Origin: Taxawa tesnikishii (nom. ined.)
Taxonomy: Eukaryota; Ascomycota; Dothideomycetes; Dothideales
Assembly (NCBI GenBank): GCA_030247885.1
Contig: JAPDRO010000009.1
Span: 682,001-746,000 of the forward strand
Direction: 5' to 3'
Length of the DNA: 64,000 nt
A program made the translations under genes and the position numbers. This document shows positions 1 to 11,189 of this stretch, in pieces; within the stretch, counting starts at the first letter, position 1; each line of letters starts with the position of its first letter. A model generated the notes under the pieces. That model saw only the letters and a program-made list of their open reading frames with translations. It was not told the DNA's origin and made no database searches.

Positions 1-2
1 AT

Positions 3-110
3 CAGTTGCGGTATGTTGAGCGTCTGCTCCGCCATGACTGTGAAAAAGTGGAAAGAGGCTGCCTGATGCTGGTTGGTCGTAAGCAATATAAGTATGTGGA
101 GAACCGGTAG
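3..110 (+). CDS. possible C-terminal end of an unidentified gene (partial)
   Basis: An open frame enters from the left edge and runs 35 codons to a TAG at 108-110. It is rich in charged residues (RYVERLLRHDCEKVERG) and ends KQYKYVENR, which reads like a real protein tail rather than random sequence. No family is recognised, and with so short a piece neither strand nor function can be assured. Confidence 0.3.
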   Translation, partial: QLRYVERLLRHDCEKVERGCLMLVGRKQYKYVENR

Positions 111-898
111 GAGACGGAGGCTGTAGCGATAAAGAAACCGCTTGCCGAAAAACACGCTGGTGAAAGTGTTGCCCTTTGGGAAAGACACAGAACAAGTAGG
201 GGATCCGGATATGGATAAGGTCAGAGCACGGCTCAGAGAGGCGGAATCGTAGGATGGATAAAGTACACGTGACGCCAGCGACCCACTGCAGCGCACGAGC
301 TTTCCCCTTCGGACCAGGAACCGAACCAACGGGCGCTTCCCCTTTCAGGGAGCGAGCGATCTTTCCCCGCCGCCTGACCTCTCGCAACGACGAACCCTCA
401 GTGAAACCAATAACTGACGACTGCCTTACTTTGACCTCACCTCTAGATAGTCTTCTGAATCTATTCTACCACAGCCATTCTACCATCAACAACTTCATCC
501 GCCACAAGTCACCTTTCTATCGTCCTGTTACCGTACGCTTGACCTGTCTCGTCCCGCCGCGTATCCAGCAGCCTAGAACCCGTGACTTGCCGTTCTTGCA
601 AGACAGGGACTCGGAACAATCAACCCGCAGGGTCTTTAGCTGCTCCATTTTCATCTTCGTTGTTGCCTCAGCCTGCTCTGCCTGACAGCTTTCACCTTTG
701 ACCTTACGCTCAGCTATCGCCTTCACGCACCCACCTCCAAGCTCTCGAGACACGCAGAGGTGCCCCTGCACAGGGGACACGCTTCCGCGGCAAAGCTGCT
801 TGTAGAACTAGAACGAAGGCAGACACGTTCACTACCGCATTCGACTGTCCGGCTCAGAAATCTCTTCCACAACACCCAGTCGTACCGAAGCTGTCAAG
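111..898. other. intergenic: leader region of the Yippee-like gene
   Basis: No conserved protein is seen on either strand. The last 400 bases are C- and T-rich on the plus strand, as is usual for fungal 5' leaders, and open directly into the Yippee-like start codon. Confidence 0.4.
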
Positions 899-1298
899 AT
901 GGGTCTGGCTTACAACATCTATTTGAACGCTAAGAAAATCTATGGATGCAAGACATGCAAGACGCACTTGGCGGACTACGATGAAATCATCAGCAGAGTA
1001 GGCACATTCCTAGGCAAGGTCAATCCCACGGTCTTCGGCTCTCGCTGATAGATACATCTTGCAGAATTTCCGTGGCCAGCACGGCAAAGGTTTCCTCTTC
1101 AATACAGTCGTGAACGTCATCCAGGGCGAAGCGTGCGAGCGGAACATGACGACGGGCAGACACATCGTCAGAGACATATGCTGCCGGCAGTGCAAGGAGA
1201 CGGTGGGCTGGAGATACGATAAGGCATACGAGGCGACGGAGAAGTACAAGGAGGGAAAGTACATCTTAGAGGCTGAGCTTCTGTGCAACGTCAACTGA
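899..1298 (+). CDS. Yippee-like zinc-binding protein
   Basis: Two exons, 899-997 and 1065-1298, joined in phase 0 across a GTAGGC..TTGCAG intron, give 110 residues, close to the usual 100-120 of the family. The zinc ligands are two CxxC knuckles, C17-x2-C20 and C73-x2-C76, with the family's conserved core between them (FRGQHGKGFLF, GRHIVRDI) and GW after the second knuckle. Yippee/YPEL proteins share the beta-tent fold of Mis18 and cereblon; in animals and yeast they associate with the CTLH/GID ubiquitin ligase or with spindle-related structures, but the role in this fungus is not shown by the sequence. The start is the first ATG and sits immediately before the conserved N-terminus. Confidence 0.9.
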
Positions 1299-2227
1299 AC
1301 GGCACGTCTCCATCTTTCGTACGGCGTTTTGGACACAAGAACTGGCCGGCTCGGGCCGGATCGGGCTTGGGATGGTATGGTCACGGTTTCCGGCATGGAG
1401 TTTAGGAAGGTCTATATCTCTTTGTTGCGACTCGACGTCAAGCAGCAATAACATATCGATATCAGGCCCCGGTAGCGGCCTTCAGACGCTGATGCGTTGG
1501 AGTGCAGAGCATGGAGCTACCAACAATGAAAAACCATTTATGAGACACGGCTTTTCAGGCACTCAAACCACTGGTAGGAAATCTTGGACGACTAACAACA
1601 ACATCGCAGCTCCTCTCAAAGGTTTCTGCCCGCTCGTAGGCTCGTTGTCGACCGTCAAGTATTGTTCTATGGAGGTAAGATAGCCCTCCCCTCAACGATT
1701 TTTGAGTACAGCAAAGGTCTCATCTTGTACAAAGAACCCATGCTACACTCAATGCGATGCATGTGGCTGGAAGAAATCTGATGAGGGAGCACACGCCGGG
1801 CCAGCATTTGCAGGGCGCAAAGGAAGAAAGAAAAGGAAAGAAAAAGACGGTCGATATACGAGCAACATCAGTAGGATAGAGGCCAGCCATTATGAACCCA
1901 GGGAAGAAACCGCTCTCGTCTACATGTTTCGTTTTTGCAGCGGATATCTTGCAACGGGAGCGCATCCGTAGAGAAGCAGGTGAGGGAATGAACTGCGGGA
2001 TCGTGGGTGAGGGTCTTTCACGCAGATTTCATCAAGTCACTGGCGCAATTCGCCGACGGCACTTTACTGTGCCTCTTCTCCGTCCGCGCAATCAAGTGTC
2101 GTATGCTGTTTTCACGTGCGTTTCGCGGCTGGACCATCTCCAAAACACAACTTCTCTGAAACCAGCATACGGAAACACGCACGCTCTTAACAAGATCATC
2201 CATTTTGACTTACAACTTATACTGACA
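1299..2227. other. intergenic, no gene seen
   Basis: Short open frames occur on both strands but none shows conserved motifs or consistent codon use. The stretch probably holds the Yippee gene's 3' end and the promoter of the DUF7918 gene. Confidence 0.4.
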
Positions 2228-3559
2228 ATGCCTTCATATCGCGGCGTCACGGTGCGCCTTCAATCGCAATATGACATCAAGACCATAGTATGCACGACGA
2301 AGCAGATTGTTCAATCAAAAATCTAACTTTGTATAGCCCGAATACCCATTTTCTTCAATCAGTGATCCCTCTCAGGGGCCAAGCACAAAAAGCAGCGCCT
2401 CGTCCATCTTGCTTTCGCCGCTGTCCATCGAATCTGGAAGGAGCGACTGCAACGAATCGTCTTTCCAAGAAGTTTATTCTGCAATATACCCGGCATCGCA
2501 GTTCTGGATCTCTTACACGATAACTCCTCCCACACAAATCCAGGACCGTGACAGACAGCTAAAGTTCATGTACTTCAAGTTGTTCATGAACGACCGGTGC
2601 GTCACCAGTTGGGGCGGCGGTGCCGATAACGCATGGAAGGGGAAGACGATGTGGAGTCTGGTAGATGGAGGAACGGACTACAAGGGCAGGCAGCAAGTGG
2701 AAAGGAGAGCTCTCTTCTTCACAAAACAGGGTGATGATACAGGGAAGAAATGCGAACAGGGTACTTTCGAAATCAGGATATTCAGAAGCATTGGACGGAT
2801 GAGGGTCGCGAAGGAGGTTCACCAATTTGATGAACGATGCAAGGAAGGAAGCGCGGTTGAGTAAGTTTCCATATCCTCGTCAGCTAATGCCCATACGCTA
2901 ACGGCACCAGCTTCGTCAATTTTGGTCAGGCCAAGAGGAAGGAACCACAGAGATTCTACAGATACGCCCTCATGGATCCTATCGACGAGCCTTACGCGAC
3001 GTTCAGATATCATCTCCGCACCCAAGGTCCGTCTCCGCACCTTCCGGTTTCTTGAAATCTTCATGACTGACAGCAGAACAGATCAGCTTGACGCACTGAA
3101 CCTCGGCATGCGTACGAGCAAGGATACGTTTGTCAGCGCTGTGGAAGAGATGAATGTCGACAAAGCGTCGTTTTCACCCTTGCAAGTCAGTGCCAGCACA
3201 ACTCCCAGCGAGCAAGACTCCGTTATCTATAACCCCTACGTCCACTCCTCCCTCGAATCTGCCCGCTGCTTCACTTCTCCACCACCTCAGCACCAGAAGC
3301 CACTTCCCCTTCTCCACCGCCATCGCTATCGCCGCCTTTCAAGTTCACGGCAGCTGGTGAGCACGCGTTCCCACAACGGGCACCACACAAAAACAGTACG
3401 AAGACGGGCCGAGAGAGTGGATTGTCAGGACGCCGAGTCCAGTCAACCCTGATCGCAACCGGTTCAGGAGTCCGCCGTTGGAGAAAAAAGAAGGCAAGTC
3501 GGGGTGGAATGTTGAGGAATGTGCTGAACAGTGCCCTCAGAAGGAAGGGAAGAGGATAA
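2228..3559 (+). CDS. DUF7918-family fungal protein of unknown function
   Basis: Exons 2228-2287, 2337-2860, 2911-3026 and 3082-3559. The first intron has a clear ATCTAAC branch site. The start MPSYRGVTVRLQSQYDI followed across the intron by PEYPF is the recognisable N-terminus of a fungus-specific family; the core holds YFKLFMNDRCVTSWG, GKTMW and FEIRIFRS. Function is unknown. In the last exon the frame of the conserved part runs on to a stop at 3452, but an overlapping frame shifted by one base is proline-rich then basic (APEATSPSPPPSLSPPF, ending LRNVLNSALRRKGRG) and stops at 3559. That tail resembles family members better. It needs one extra base near the CCCC at 3233-3236 or a short unrecognised intron; allowing one base gives 392 residues in frame. 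Confidence 0.75.
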
Positions 3560-4156
3560 TTGGACGATGTGGAGGCGGCGTGTAAGGGTCGAAGAGGAGA
3601 CAGATCGAGGAACAGTTGTTGGAATTTAACGAAAGTCACGAGTTCCCAAGGCATGCTCGACATGGTGGAATTTGCTACAGGAAGACGTGGATTGGAGTTT
3701 CAGCGGTGAAGGAGAATTGGAGAAACGGCTATCCATGCGGTGTAGTGCAACGCCTAATTCAATGCGCTGAAACGATGGATAACCTATCATGTCGGGTTTC
3801 AGTGTGGAAGATAGCAGACTGAAAGCGTGTAGCAGAAGTTGAAGTGTCGGGCAAGACGTGTCGGATGAGGCAGAACCCGAGGAACCAATAGCAGCGAAGA
3901 TGTGTATCTAAAGGGCATCTAAGATGTAAGAGGAAAGTGCAGATTTGGGTAGGGAACGCTAGTACTTACCTTACAACCGGGAATTTGGTTGGCCGCTTCC
4001 CCTTCTGGTCAAGCAGCCATCGCAGTGGATGTAACATACCATCTGCCTTCTCTCTCCAAGGACAGAAGAACAAGAAGGAGGGTTTGAAACTTCCATTCAG
4101 CGTCTATAGAGGGTATCTTACTGTGTTGTATTCCTTCATTTGCTCTAAACCAATCC
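3560..4156. other. convergent intergenic region
   Basis: Lies between the 3' ends of two convergent genes. I see no coding signal. Confidence 0.4.
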
Positions 4157-4876
4157 TCAATCGCTCGCGCCATACCTCTTCCTGTATCCTTCCATTGCCT
4201 CGATCTGCTCTTTGGATGCCGTGCCTTTGACACCCTCGATAATGTCTTGAAGGGTCAAGACGGCGAGGACTGGCACGCCAGTCTCTTTCCTCACCTCCGC
4301 GATGGTACTCGATCTCGGGCTGCCATCGTCACCCTTGCCCTCCTTCTCGCTTTGGCTTGGCGTCTTCTCCTGACGGTCCAGGGCAACAATGATGCCGACC
4401 AGCTCTCCACCCTGACCCTTGATGATATCGACGGCCTCCCTGATGGCGGTTCCAGCAGTCATGACGTCGTCGATAATGACGACTTTCTTTCCCTTGAGGG
4501 ACTCGCCCACAATCATACCACCCTCGCCGTGGTCCTTCTTCTCCTTGCGGTTGAAGGAATACCCGATGTCGCCATACTTGGAGTCGTCGATCTCAGAGAG
4601 TTTCTCGGCAGTGTTGACGCAAAGCGGAATGCCCTTGTATGCGGGACCGAATAGAACGTCGAACTTGAACGACGGGTTTTCGGAGATGTACTGGGTCAGA
4701 GTCTCGGCGTAGGCAGTGCTGATGGCTCGGATCTGGCGAGCGCGCGAGAAGAGACCGCAGTTGAAGAAGTACGGCGATTGACGGCCGGACTTTAGGGTAA
4801 AGGTACCGAAGGTCAGGACGTTGGAGGAAAGGCAGAGCGAGAGCAGGTCCTGCTTGTATTGTGGCAAAGACGACAT
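4157..4876 (-). CDS. URA5: orotate phosphoribosyltransferase
   Basis: Intronless, 239 residues, the normal length. The enzyme joins orotate to PRPP to make orotidine 5'-monophosphate, the fifth step of de novo pyrimidine synthesis, in the cytosol. Visible features are the N-terminal orotate-site region (LKSGRQSPYFFN, residues 29-40), FGPAYKGIPL (76-85), the flexible Lys-rich loop (109-114), and the PRPP-binding signature VVIIDDVMTAGTA (132-144). The ATG at 4876-4874 is used as start; an upstream in-frame GTG only adds six residues. The gene converges on the DUF7918 gene. Confidence 0.97.
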   Translation of the reverse strand: MSSLPQYKQDLLSLCLSSNVLTFGTFTLKSGRQSPYFFNCGLFSRARQIRAISTAYAETLTQYISENPSFKFDVLFGPAYKGIPLCVNTAEKLSEIDDSKYGDIGYSFNRKEKKDHGEGGMIVGESLKGKKVVIIDDVMTAGTAIREAVDIIKGQGGELVGIIVALDRQEKTPSQSEKEGKGDDGSPRSSTIAEVRKETGVPVLAVLTLQDIIEGVKGTASKEQIEAMEGYRKRYGASD

Positions 4877-5861
4877 GATGGCGGTGAGGGACACGAGAGG
4901 ATGGCGTGTGAGAGGAGGGGGCTGTGGAATGCTCTACGGGCGGGTTGAAGCTCGTTGAAGCGGTTCCCGGAGGCAAACCGATTAATGCAGACGCCTAGAC
5001 ACGGATCTGCCTGCCGCGTTCAACAGTTGAGAAGGATATGGGCGGTTGCGAAAGCAATATGAGGCGCATTAGCTGGTGGATTTGTTCATGGGAGCAGCAG
5101 CAGCGGGCCCAAAAATTTGTCTGAGCAGTGACGTTGAACGTTCAGTAAAGCGGGGTGACACATTGCCCACGCAACGCGTACTGCGGTGTCCGATAGTGGG
5201 CGGTGAACAACATGTGTGAGTGTTGGCTGTATGCGAAGAAAGCTGGATCACTCGAGACCATGTCTATTTTGGTGACTGTTTCTAGCTGTACACGCGAGTC
5301 ACCGCAACACCGCCTCATCTCACAACGACGAGGTTGGCTTGGCACATGGAAGATTTCTGGCAAGCAAGGGACCCCGCGCTTGTAGTGGGATGACCTTGTC
5401 ACGTGAAATGAGGGACAGCGACACACCGAGTCGACGAAACACGGTGGCCTCTTCCTTGCAATCTAGCTCTGGCGGTGTCTCCATCTTGAGAAGGATTTTC
5501 TGGCCTTTGCCACGGTTCTAACACATCCTAACCGCTGGTGCTGCATTCGGAATATCCACTTTGGCCACTCAGAGTCGAGAATTGAGTCATCGGCGCCCAA
5601 CACCTGAAAAGCCCCACCAAACCAGGCCAAAGATTTTTTCCGGTTTAGCGCCGAATTGCCCTCGCACTCAGCAGTTAAATTCCCCCTCGCTCAAATACTC
5701 AATCTTTTTCTCTCTCGTCCACATACCATTACACAAGCTGTAACCTCTGTGTACGTCTTCAACATTCTTCCATCACCGCCATCCTCTGTCGGTCGCTAAC
5801 ATCCTTCGAGGAACTTTAACACTTCAACTCCAACTTTCAGACAAACAACACAGCCTTCAAG
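4877..5861. promoter_or_regulatory. divergent promoter region of URA5 and TEF1
   Basis: Nearly 1 kb separates the divergent URA5 and TEF1 starts. The 170 bases before the TEF1 ATG are strongly C/T-rich (for example TTTTTCTCTCTCGTCC near 5705) with few G, which is typical of strongly expressed fungal translation-factor promoters and leaders. No TATA box is obvious. Confidence 0.5.
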
Positions 5862-7633
5862 ATGGGTAAGGAAAAGACTCACATCAACGTCGTTGTCATC
5901 GGACAGTAAGTTACACTCCATCATCAACGAGTTAGAGGAGTGACGACTAACGGGCGAACAGCGTCGACTCTGGCAAGTCCACCACCACCGGTCGTAAGCG
6001 CTCACTTTATCCCTATATCCGTCACGATCGCGGCTCACACACAGCTCAGACTTGATCTACAAGTGCGGTGGTATCGACCAGCGTACTATCGAGAAGTTCG
6101 AGAAGGTATGGATACACTTCCACACACATTTTCTGGCGGCTTTTCGCACTGTTGCAGAGTTTTCTTTCATCGCACAGCGTGAGAGGGGTCAGTTGGTGGG
6201 GGGTGCCGGGACTTCGGCGTTTGACGTTTGACCGCCTGACTCGCACCCCATCGACTACAACCCCTCGCTGCAGCACTGCATCAGTCATGAATATCACCTT
6301 CGTTCCGCATCCACTGACACCTAACAGGAAGCCGCCGAACTCGGCAAGGGTTCCTTCAAGTACGCCTGGGTTCTTGACAAGCTCAAGTCCGAGCGTGAGC
6401 GTGGTATCACCATCGACATTGCCCTCTGGAAGTTCGAGACCCCGAAGTACTATGTCACCGTCATCGACGCCCCCGGTCACCGTGACTTCATCAAGAACAT
6501 GATCACTGGTACCTCCCAGGCTGACTGCGCTATCCTCATCATTGCCTCCGGTACTGGTGAGTTCGAGGCTGGTATCTCCAAGGATGGCCAGACCCGTGAG
6601 CACGCTCTGCTGGCTTTCACCCTCGGTGTCAAGCAGCTCATCGTCGCCCTCAACAAGATGGACACCTGCAAGTGGTCCGAGGATCGTTACAACGAAATTG
6701 TCAAGGAAACCTCCAACTTCATCAAGAAGGTCGGCTACAACCCCAAGGCCGTTCCCTTCGTCCCCATCTCTGGCTTCAACGGTGACAACATGCTTGAGCC
6801 CTCCTCCAACTGCCCCTGGTACAAGGGATGGGAGAAGGAGACCAAGGCCGGCAAGGTCACTGGTAAGACCCTCATCGAGGCCATCGACGCCATTGAGCCC
6901 CCTGTCCGTCCCTCCAACAAGCCCCTCCGTCTTCCCCTCCAGGATGTCTACAAGATCTCTGGTATCGGAACGGTCCCTGTCGGCCGTGTCGAGACCGGTA
7001 TCATCAAGCCCGGCATGGTCGTCACCTTCGCCCCCGCCAACGTCACCACTGAAGTCAAGTCCGTCGAGATGCACCACCAGCAGCTCCAGGAGGGTGTCCC
7101 CGGTGACAACGTCGGTTTCAACGTCAAGAACGTTTCCGTCAAGGAAGTCCGCCGTGGTAACGTCTGCGGTGACTCCAAGAACGATCCCCCTCAGGGTGCT
7201 GCCTCCTTCAACGCCCAGGTCATCGTCCTCAACCACCCCGGTCAGGTCGGCGCTGGTTACGCCCCCGTCCTCGACTGCCACACTGCCCACATTGCTTGCA
7301 AGTTCTCTGAGCTGCTTGAGAAGATTGACCGCCGTACCGGCAAGTCTGTTGAGAACAACCCCAAGTTCATCAAGTCCGGTGATGCCGCCATCGTGAAGAT
7401 GGTTCCTTCCAAGCCCATGTGTGTCGAGTCCTTCACTGACTACCCCCCTCTGGGTCGTTTCGCCGTCCGTGACATGCGCCAGACTGTTGCCGTCGGTGTC
7501 ATCAAGAGCGTTGAGAAGAGCTCCAAGTCTGGTGCCGGAAAGGTCCGTTAATTCTCATCGTCGCTTTAACAGAATAGCTGCTAACCGTTTTACACAGGTC
7601 ACCAAGGCCGCCCAGAAGGCCGCCAAGAAATAG
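5862..7633 (+). CDS. TEF1: translation elongation factor eEF1A
   Basis: Five exons: 5862-5905, 5962-5993, 6050-6105, 6328-7542 and 7598-7633, giving 460 residues, the exact family length. It is the GTPase that delivers aminoacyl-tRNA to the ribosomal A site. The P-loop [12 protein letters not shown] is split over exons 1 and 2; DAPGH, NKMD and the EF-Tu domains 2 and 3 follow in exon 4. The protein ends in the Lys-rich tail [11 protein letters not shown], carried on a separate 36-base last exon. Codon use is highly biased to C-ending codons, unlike the neighbours, as expected for one of the most expressed genes. The introns are those commonly used for fungal species barcoding. Confidence 0.98.
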
Positions 7634-9699
7634 ATTGGTGCTTGACGACATGATCCCTCTAAAGGGCTCGAAGATTGCGGCTCCGGCGTAGTTGCGCCAG
7701 TCCTCTTCCTCTTGCCCCTTCAGCAGGTTACCTCATGGCATCTGCTCCACGTCTCAACTTCATACCCTTTTCACGTCGTTCAAGGTCATATGGGCGGCGT
7801 TTCTCACGATACCTCTTTTCTTTTGTGTTGCTATGATGGCATGCAACGAAACTCATGATGGCGGATGGATGAGTCGGTGATTTCCCGACTCTGAAAATAG
7901 CTTAGACTCTTGACTTCTAGCTGTCAAATGTCATAGAAGTTCACCCAAACCTTCATCTTCATCCTTTCCTGTGACATGAACCCTTCCTACAGACAGAGTA
8001 AAGATGCCGAATCATACTTGACGCCCCCAAAGGCTTGTCCGATAGGAAAACGTTCGGCTTCATGGCAGCACGGCTACCCGAGCGGATGATCTGAACGCCT
8101 AAAGAGCCGTCTTATAGAAGCAAGGCATTGGCTTGCATATCAAGCATGCGCCCGGCTACTAGTCCAGCTCATGCAGATTGGCTTTCGGCAGAGACCTAGT
8201 TGCCTGGCGAAGTCATTACCGTAAGTTATTCTAACGGCTTCCCAAAAACTCTCGTACCCAGCTAATGTGTTGTTTTCGAAGGAGCATCGACTTACTTCAC
8301 TGCGTCGTTGCCCCCGTCACGATAGCTGAAACCCGTCACTGAACATAGTTTTGTTCGCCCTTCTCGGCTTCACAACACCACTTCTACCCAACAACGTAGC
8401 CTACCGCGTTCCTATCACTGTTCATACTAAGCATCACAAGGAGACGGCCTGCGCCGCCCAGCGGCTTGGTTCGCACACCAGAAACCTGGCAGTTGAACGA
8501 AACCGCAGTCTGAAGAACTTAAGTTCAAGTCTGGATTCGTTAGCCCCTCATGGCCACAGTCTACAACTACACCATCTTAGCTACCTTTAGGAGCGCTCTC
8601 TCACAGGCGCCGCAGGCATTCTGCATTGGGATGAAGCATCCTCTCCACTACCATGTGCTCTGAAGATACTTAGCGGTCCTCACGAGGGACGCCCTCGTCG
8701 TTACCGCCCACAGATGCGCCTCCGCGGCCGCACGTCCGGTACGGTTACTATTGTTTCCACCGCTCTTTCGCATGATGATATCCCTTGTCGTATCATTGTC
8801 GCTCTCGCTGATGGCAACCCCCAATCCCCACAATAGACGGCCCTCCGCGGGGCGGCCATCTGCTGCCCCGTCCGGATGATCACGTGCAAGGCCTCCATAG
8901 TCTGCAGTCATGTTTCGGCATTGTTGTAGCCCGCGTACAGCCTTGTGGCGTAAAAGTCCTACAAGCCGTCTTAGCCGCCAGCGAAGCCGTTGTCTAGTGC
9001 CAAAGATTTGTTGCCGATGTCGACCAGGATGGAATGTCGTCCTAGATCCGGACGGCCTCTCGATTCGAGGCGTGCCTGACATCGTTCGAAGCATTCTCAG
9101 TGTCCTTCATAACGGCTTATTGGGCATCGGTTGCGTCAGCAGAAAGACAGGAGTTCTGCAGGAGAGGTACGAACAAGCCTCTTTCCAACGTCCTTCAGTA
9201 CGCCTTGTGTAGAGTTGAAGATTCGTCTGGGCTCCCAGACTAACGTATCCAGTGCACATGAAGCCGCGGAAGCCCTCAGAACGTTGGAGGACCTTGTCAA
9301 GTTGCTCTCACGCAATTTCTGAAAGGTCCTGGTGATTCGGCTTCGGACCTTCAAAGCACTCAATCAAGTGTTCCGCGATCGCGCCGAAAATGCCCTTCAA
9401 TTTCTTGGGGACCGAAGCCATCCTCGAGCCTTCCGCAACGTTTCGTTTTGCGCTTGTGGTGCCCATTGGGTTCATCCTCATCATCCTTACCCTCCTCCGA
9501 GATTAACTCCTGCTTGACTAGATCAACGGACTTGATGAGTTGACGTAGTTAGACGGCTTGGAAGACTTGAAGGAGGCAGACGTGGAAGCGGTGGAGTTGA
9601 CGTCGTTGTGCGCACTCGGCTTCGAAGAGGCAAGTTTCTCTTCCTTTGTTTCTAACCTGTTCCATTTGATAGTCGAGAGTGAGCAGCTGCCTATACATC
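7634..9699. other. gene-poor stretch with possible relic coding sequence
   Basis: After the TEF1 3' end I find no conserved gene. Some short stretches look like decayed protein: a plus-strand piece near 9131-9322 ending in a helical AHEAAEALRTLEDLVKLL, and one near 9390-9505 (MPFNFLGTEAILEPS then a hydrophobic run LVVPIGFILIIL) that would be a C-terminal membrane anchor. They are not in one continuous frame and cannot be assigned to a family. Confidence 0.4.
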
Positions 9700-9855
9700 A
9701 CTCAAGCTTCACTCAAGTCTCACTTCAGCTTCATTTGAACTTTGGTTAAGCCTTACTCGTGCTTTACTTAGGACTTACTCTAGCTACTCCCCTACGTTTT
9801 ACCTAAACTTTACTTGAGCTTCACTTAAGCTTTACTTGAGCCTTACCTAAAGTTT
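9700..9855. repeat. 11-bp minisatellite array, left arm
   Basis: About 14 head-to-tail units of 11 bases with consensus ACTTAAGCTTT, for example ACTTGAGCTTC, ACTTAAGCTTT and ACTTGAGCCTT at 9812, 9823 and 9834. One unit is 13 bases. The units differ mostly by C/T changes. The same motif in inverted orientation forms a second array at 11869-11956. Confidence 0.85.
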
Positions 9856-9896
9856 TCGCTCCTAGGTACCAATAGAACAAGTTGGTCTAACTTCTC

Positions 9897-10450
9897 CTAG
9901 CTACCCTTCTCAGTGTCCTCCGAGTAGTTTAGAGGGATGTAGCACCTAGGCTCGCCATGCTTAGCAAGAGCATATAGCTTCACATATCCTGTGGCCGTCG
10001 TAACTGGCTGCGTTGTCACAAGTCCCATGTTCATGAAGCGTTGGATGATCTTTCCACCGTTGGCTTTCAAGACATCAGCGATGTCCACCCAATCAAGTCG
10101 AGCAATGACTTTGTTGTCAGTATGGTTCTGAAGTGTTGTTGGGAGCTCATATTTTTCCAGTTGCCTCTAGCCCTCGGCTTTGATCTCTTTTCTCATGGTT
10201 CTGGCCATCTGCCTCTGTTCTTCAGCGGTTTGTTCGTAGAACTGGATGACTGACGGCGCGGTCTTTTCGCGGAGCGTTTTTCTGGTGAAGTAATTGGGGA
10301 TTAGATCCATTCCGAACTAGGCACGCTGCCAGTTCTTACAGGTCACGCGTCTCAGCTCATTACTCTGGGTAGTACCCTTAGCGTGAGCAGCGGCTCGAGC
10401 CGGTTGAGAATGGTCTGCCGCCTTGCCAGGATCGACTATTGCTACAGCCT
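9897..10450 (-). pseudogene. degraded coding relic, family unknown
   Basis: On the minus strand a coherent amino-acid sequence of roughly 180 residues is readable with about two interruptions. It begins with an Ala-rich part (VDPGKAADHSQPARAAAHAK), passes through a helical Glu/Arg-rich part (VIQFYEQTAEEQRQMARTMR) and ends in a block resembling a small winged-helix or DNA-binding fold (DWVDIADVLKANGGKIIQRF). No named family is recognised. It lies inside the segment bounded by the two inverted 11-bp arrays, so it may be the remnant of whatever that element once encoded. Confidence 0.4.
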
Positions 10451-11189
10451 GGGTAAGCTAGTGTTGTGTAGTGTTGAAATGAATATGTAGTGACAAAAAG
10501 TAGAAGTTGATGAACATAGTAGATGTCGCTAAAGAAGTTGATGTAGAAGAGGAAGTGGTCGAAGATCTGGAGACAGTTGATATAACCCTATAAGGTCCGT
10601 GCGTTGACCTCTAGTGAAGCAAGAAGCGAAAGCTGAAGTGACAGTTTGATGAGTTCTCCGGAGTATAGTTCCACTTAACTGCCGGGTTCCTGACAGGGCT
10701 GTCAATCGGTGGGATGAGATACAATGTTCTATGGAATTCTATGGCGTAATGTAGTAGTTGTAGTAGTAGTTGGTAGGTGAGTGAGTTGGTATAGGCTTCG
10801 AGCTTCAAATCCCCGCGGAGAATCCCCAGATCGATCAATGAACCTCAGGGGTGGTTAATGCACGGATATTCGGTAACTGGATCCCACTGGATATTCAACG
10901 GAAAAAGTTGATCCGCTGATCATTCGTGCATCGACTACCCTGTCAACGATAATACACTGTCTCAATGCAAACGAATGTCACACGCCCTTGGGGATCTTGA
11001 TAGGAGCCGAGCGTCAGCGAGGTGTTACTGCCCTCTTCGTAAGACGGACACGTAACAGCAGAAGAGATTCTTCCATACATGAAACTACCTTCCCACAACA
11101 AGGAAACCTGCATCGTGACAGACAGCCATGATTCTCTAACGCCATAGTGAGCCCCGCCCACATCCTGGTACCACGCCATACTGCACCCA
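10451..11189. other. no gene seen; T/G-rich stretch
   Basis: Includes a region rich in GTAGTTGTAGTAGTAG-type simple sequence near 10752-10780. The sequence has the look of a decayed repetitive element but no terminal structure can be proved. Confidence 0.3.

Noticed and set aside
6046-7290. 414-codon open frame antisense to TEF1
   Set aside because: It is a shadow of the strongly C-biased TEF1 codons; its sequence is a Gly/Val/Asp-rich mirror with no family features.
8060-8140. tRNA-like stretch (GGCAGCACGGCTACCCGAGCGG)
   Set aside because: Resembles the 5' arm of a tRNA-Leu but lacks a B box and cannot form a cloverleaf by eye.
10460-10950. Possible solo LTR (TGTTGA-like start, TCAAC-like end)
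   Set aside because: No matching target-site duplication and no exact terminal inverted repeat were found; a second copy would be needed to claim it.
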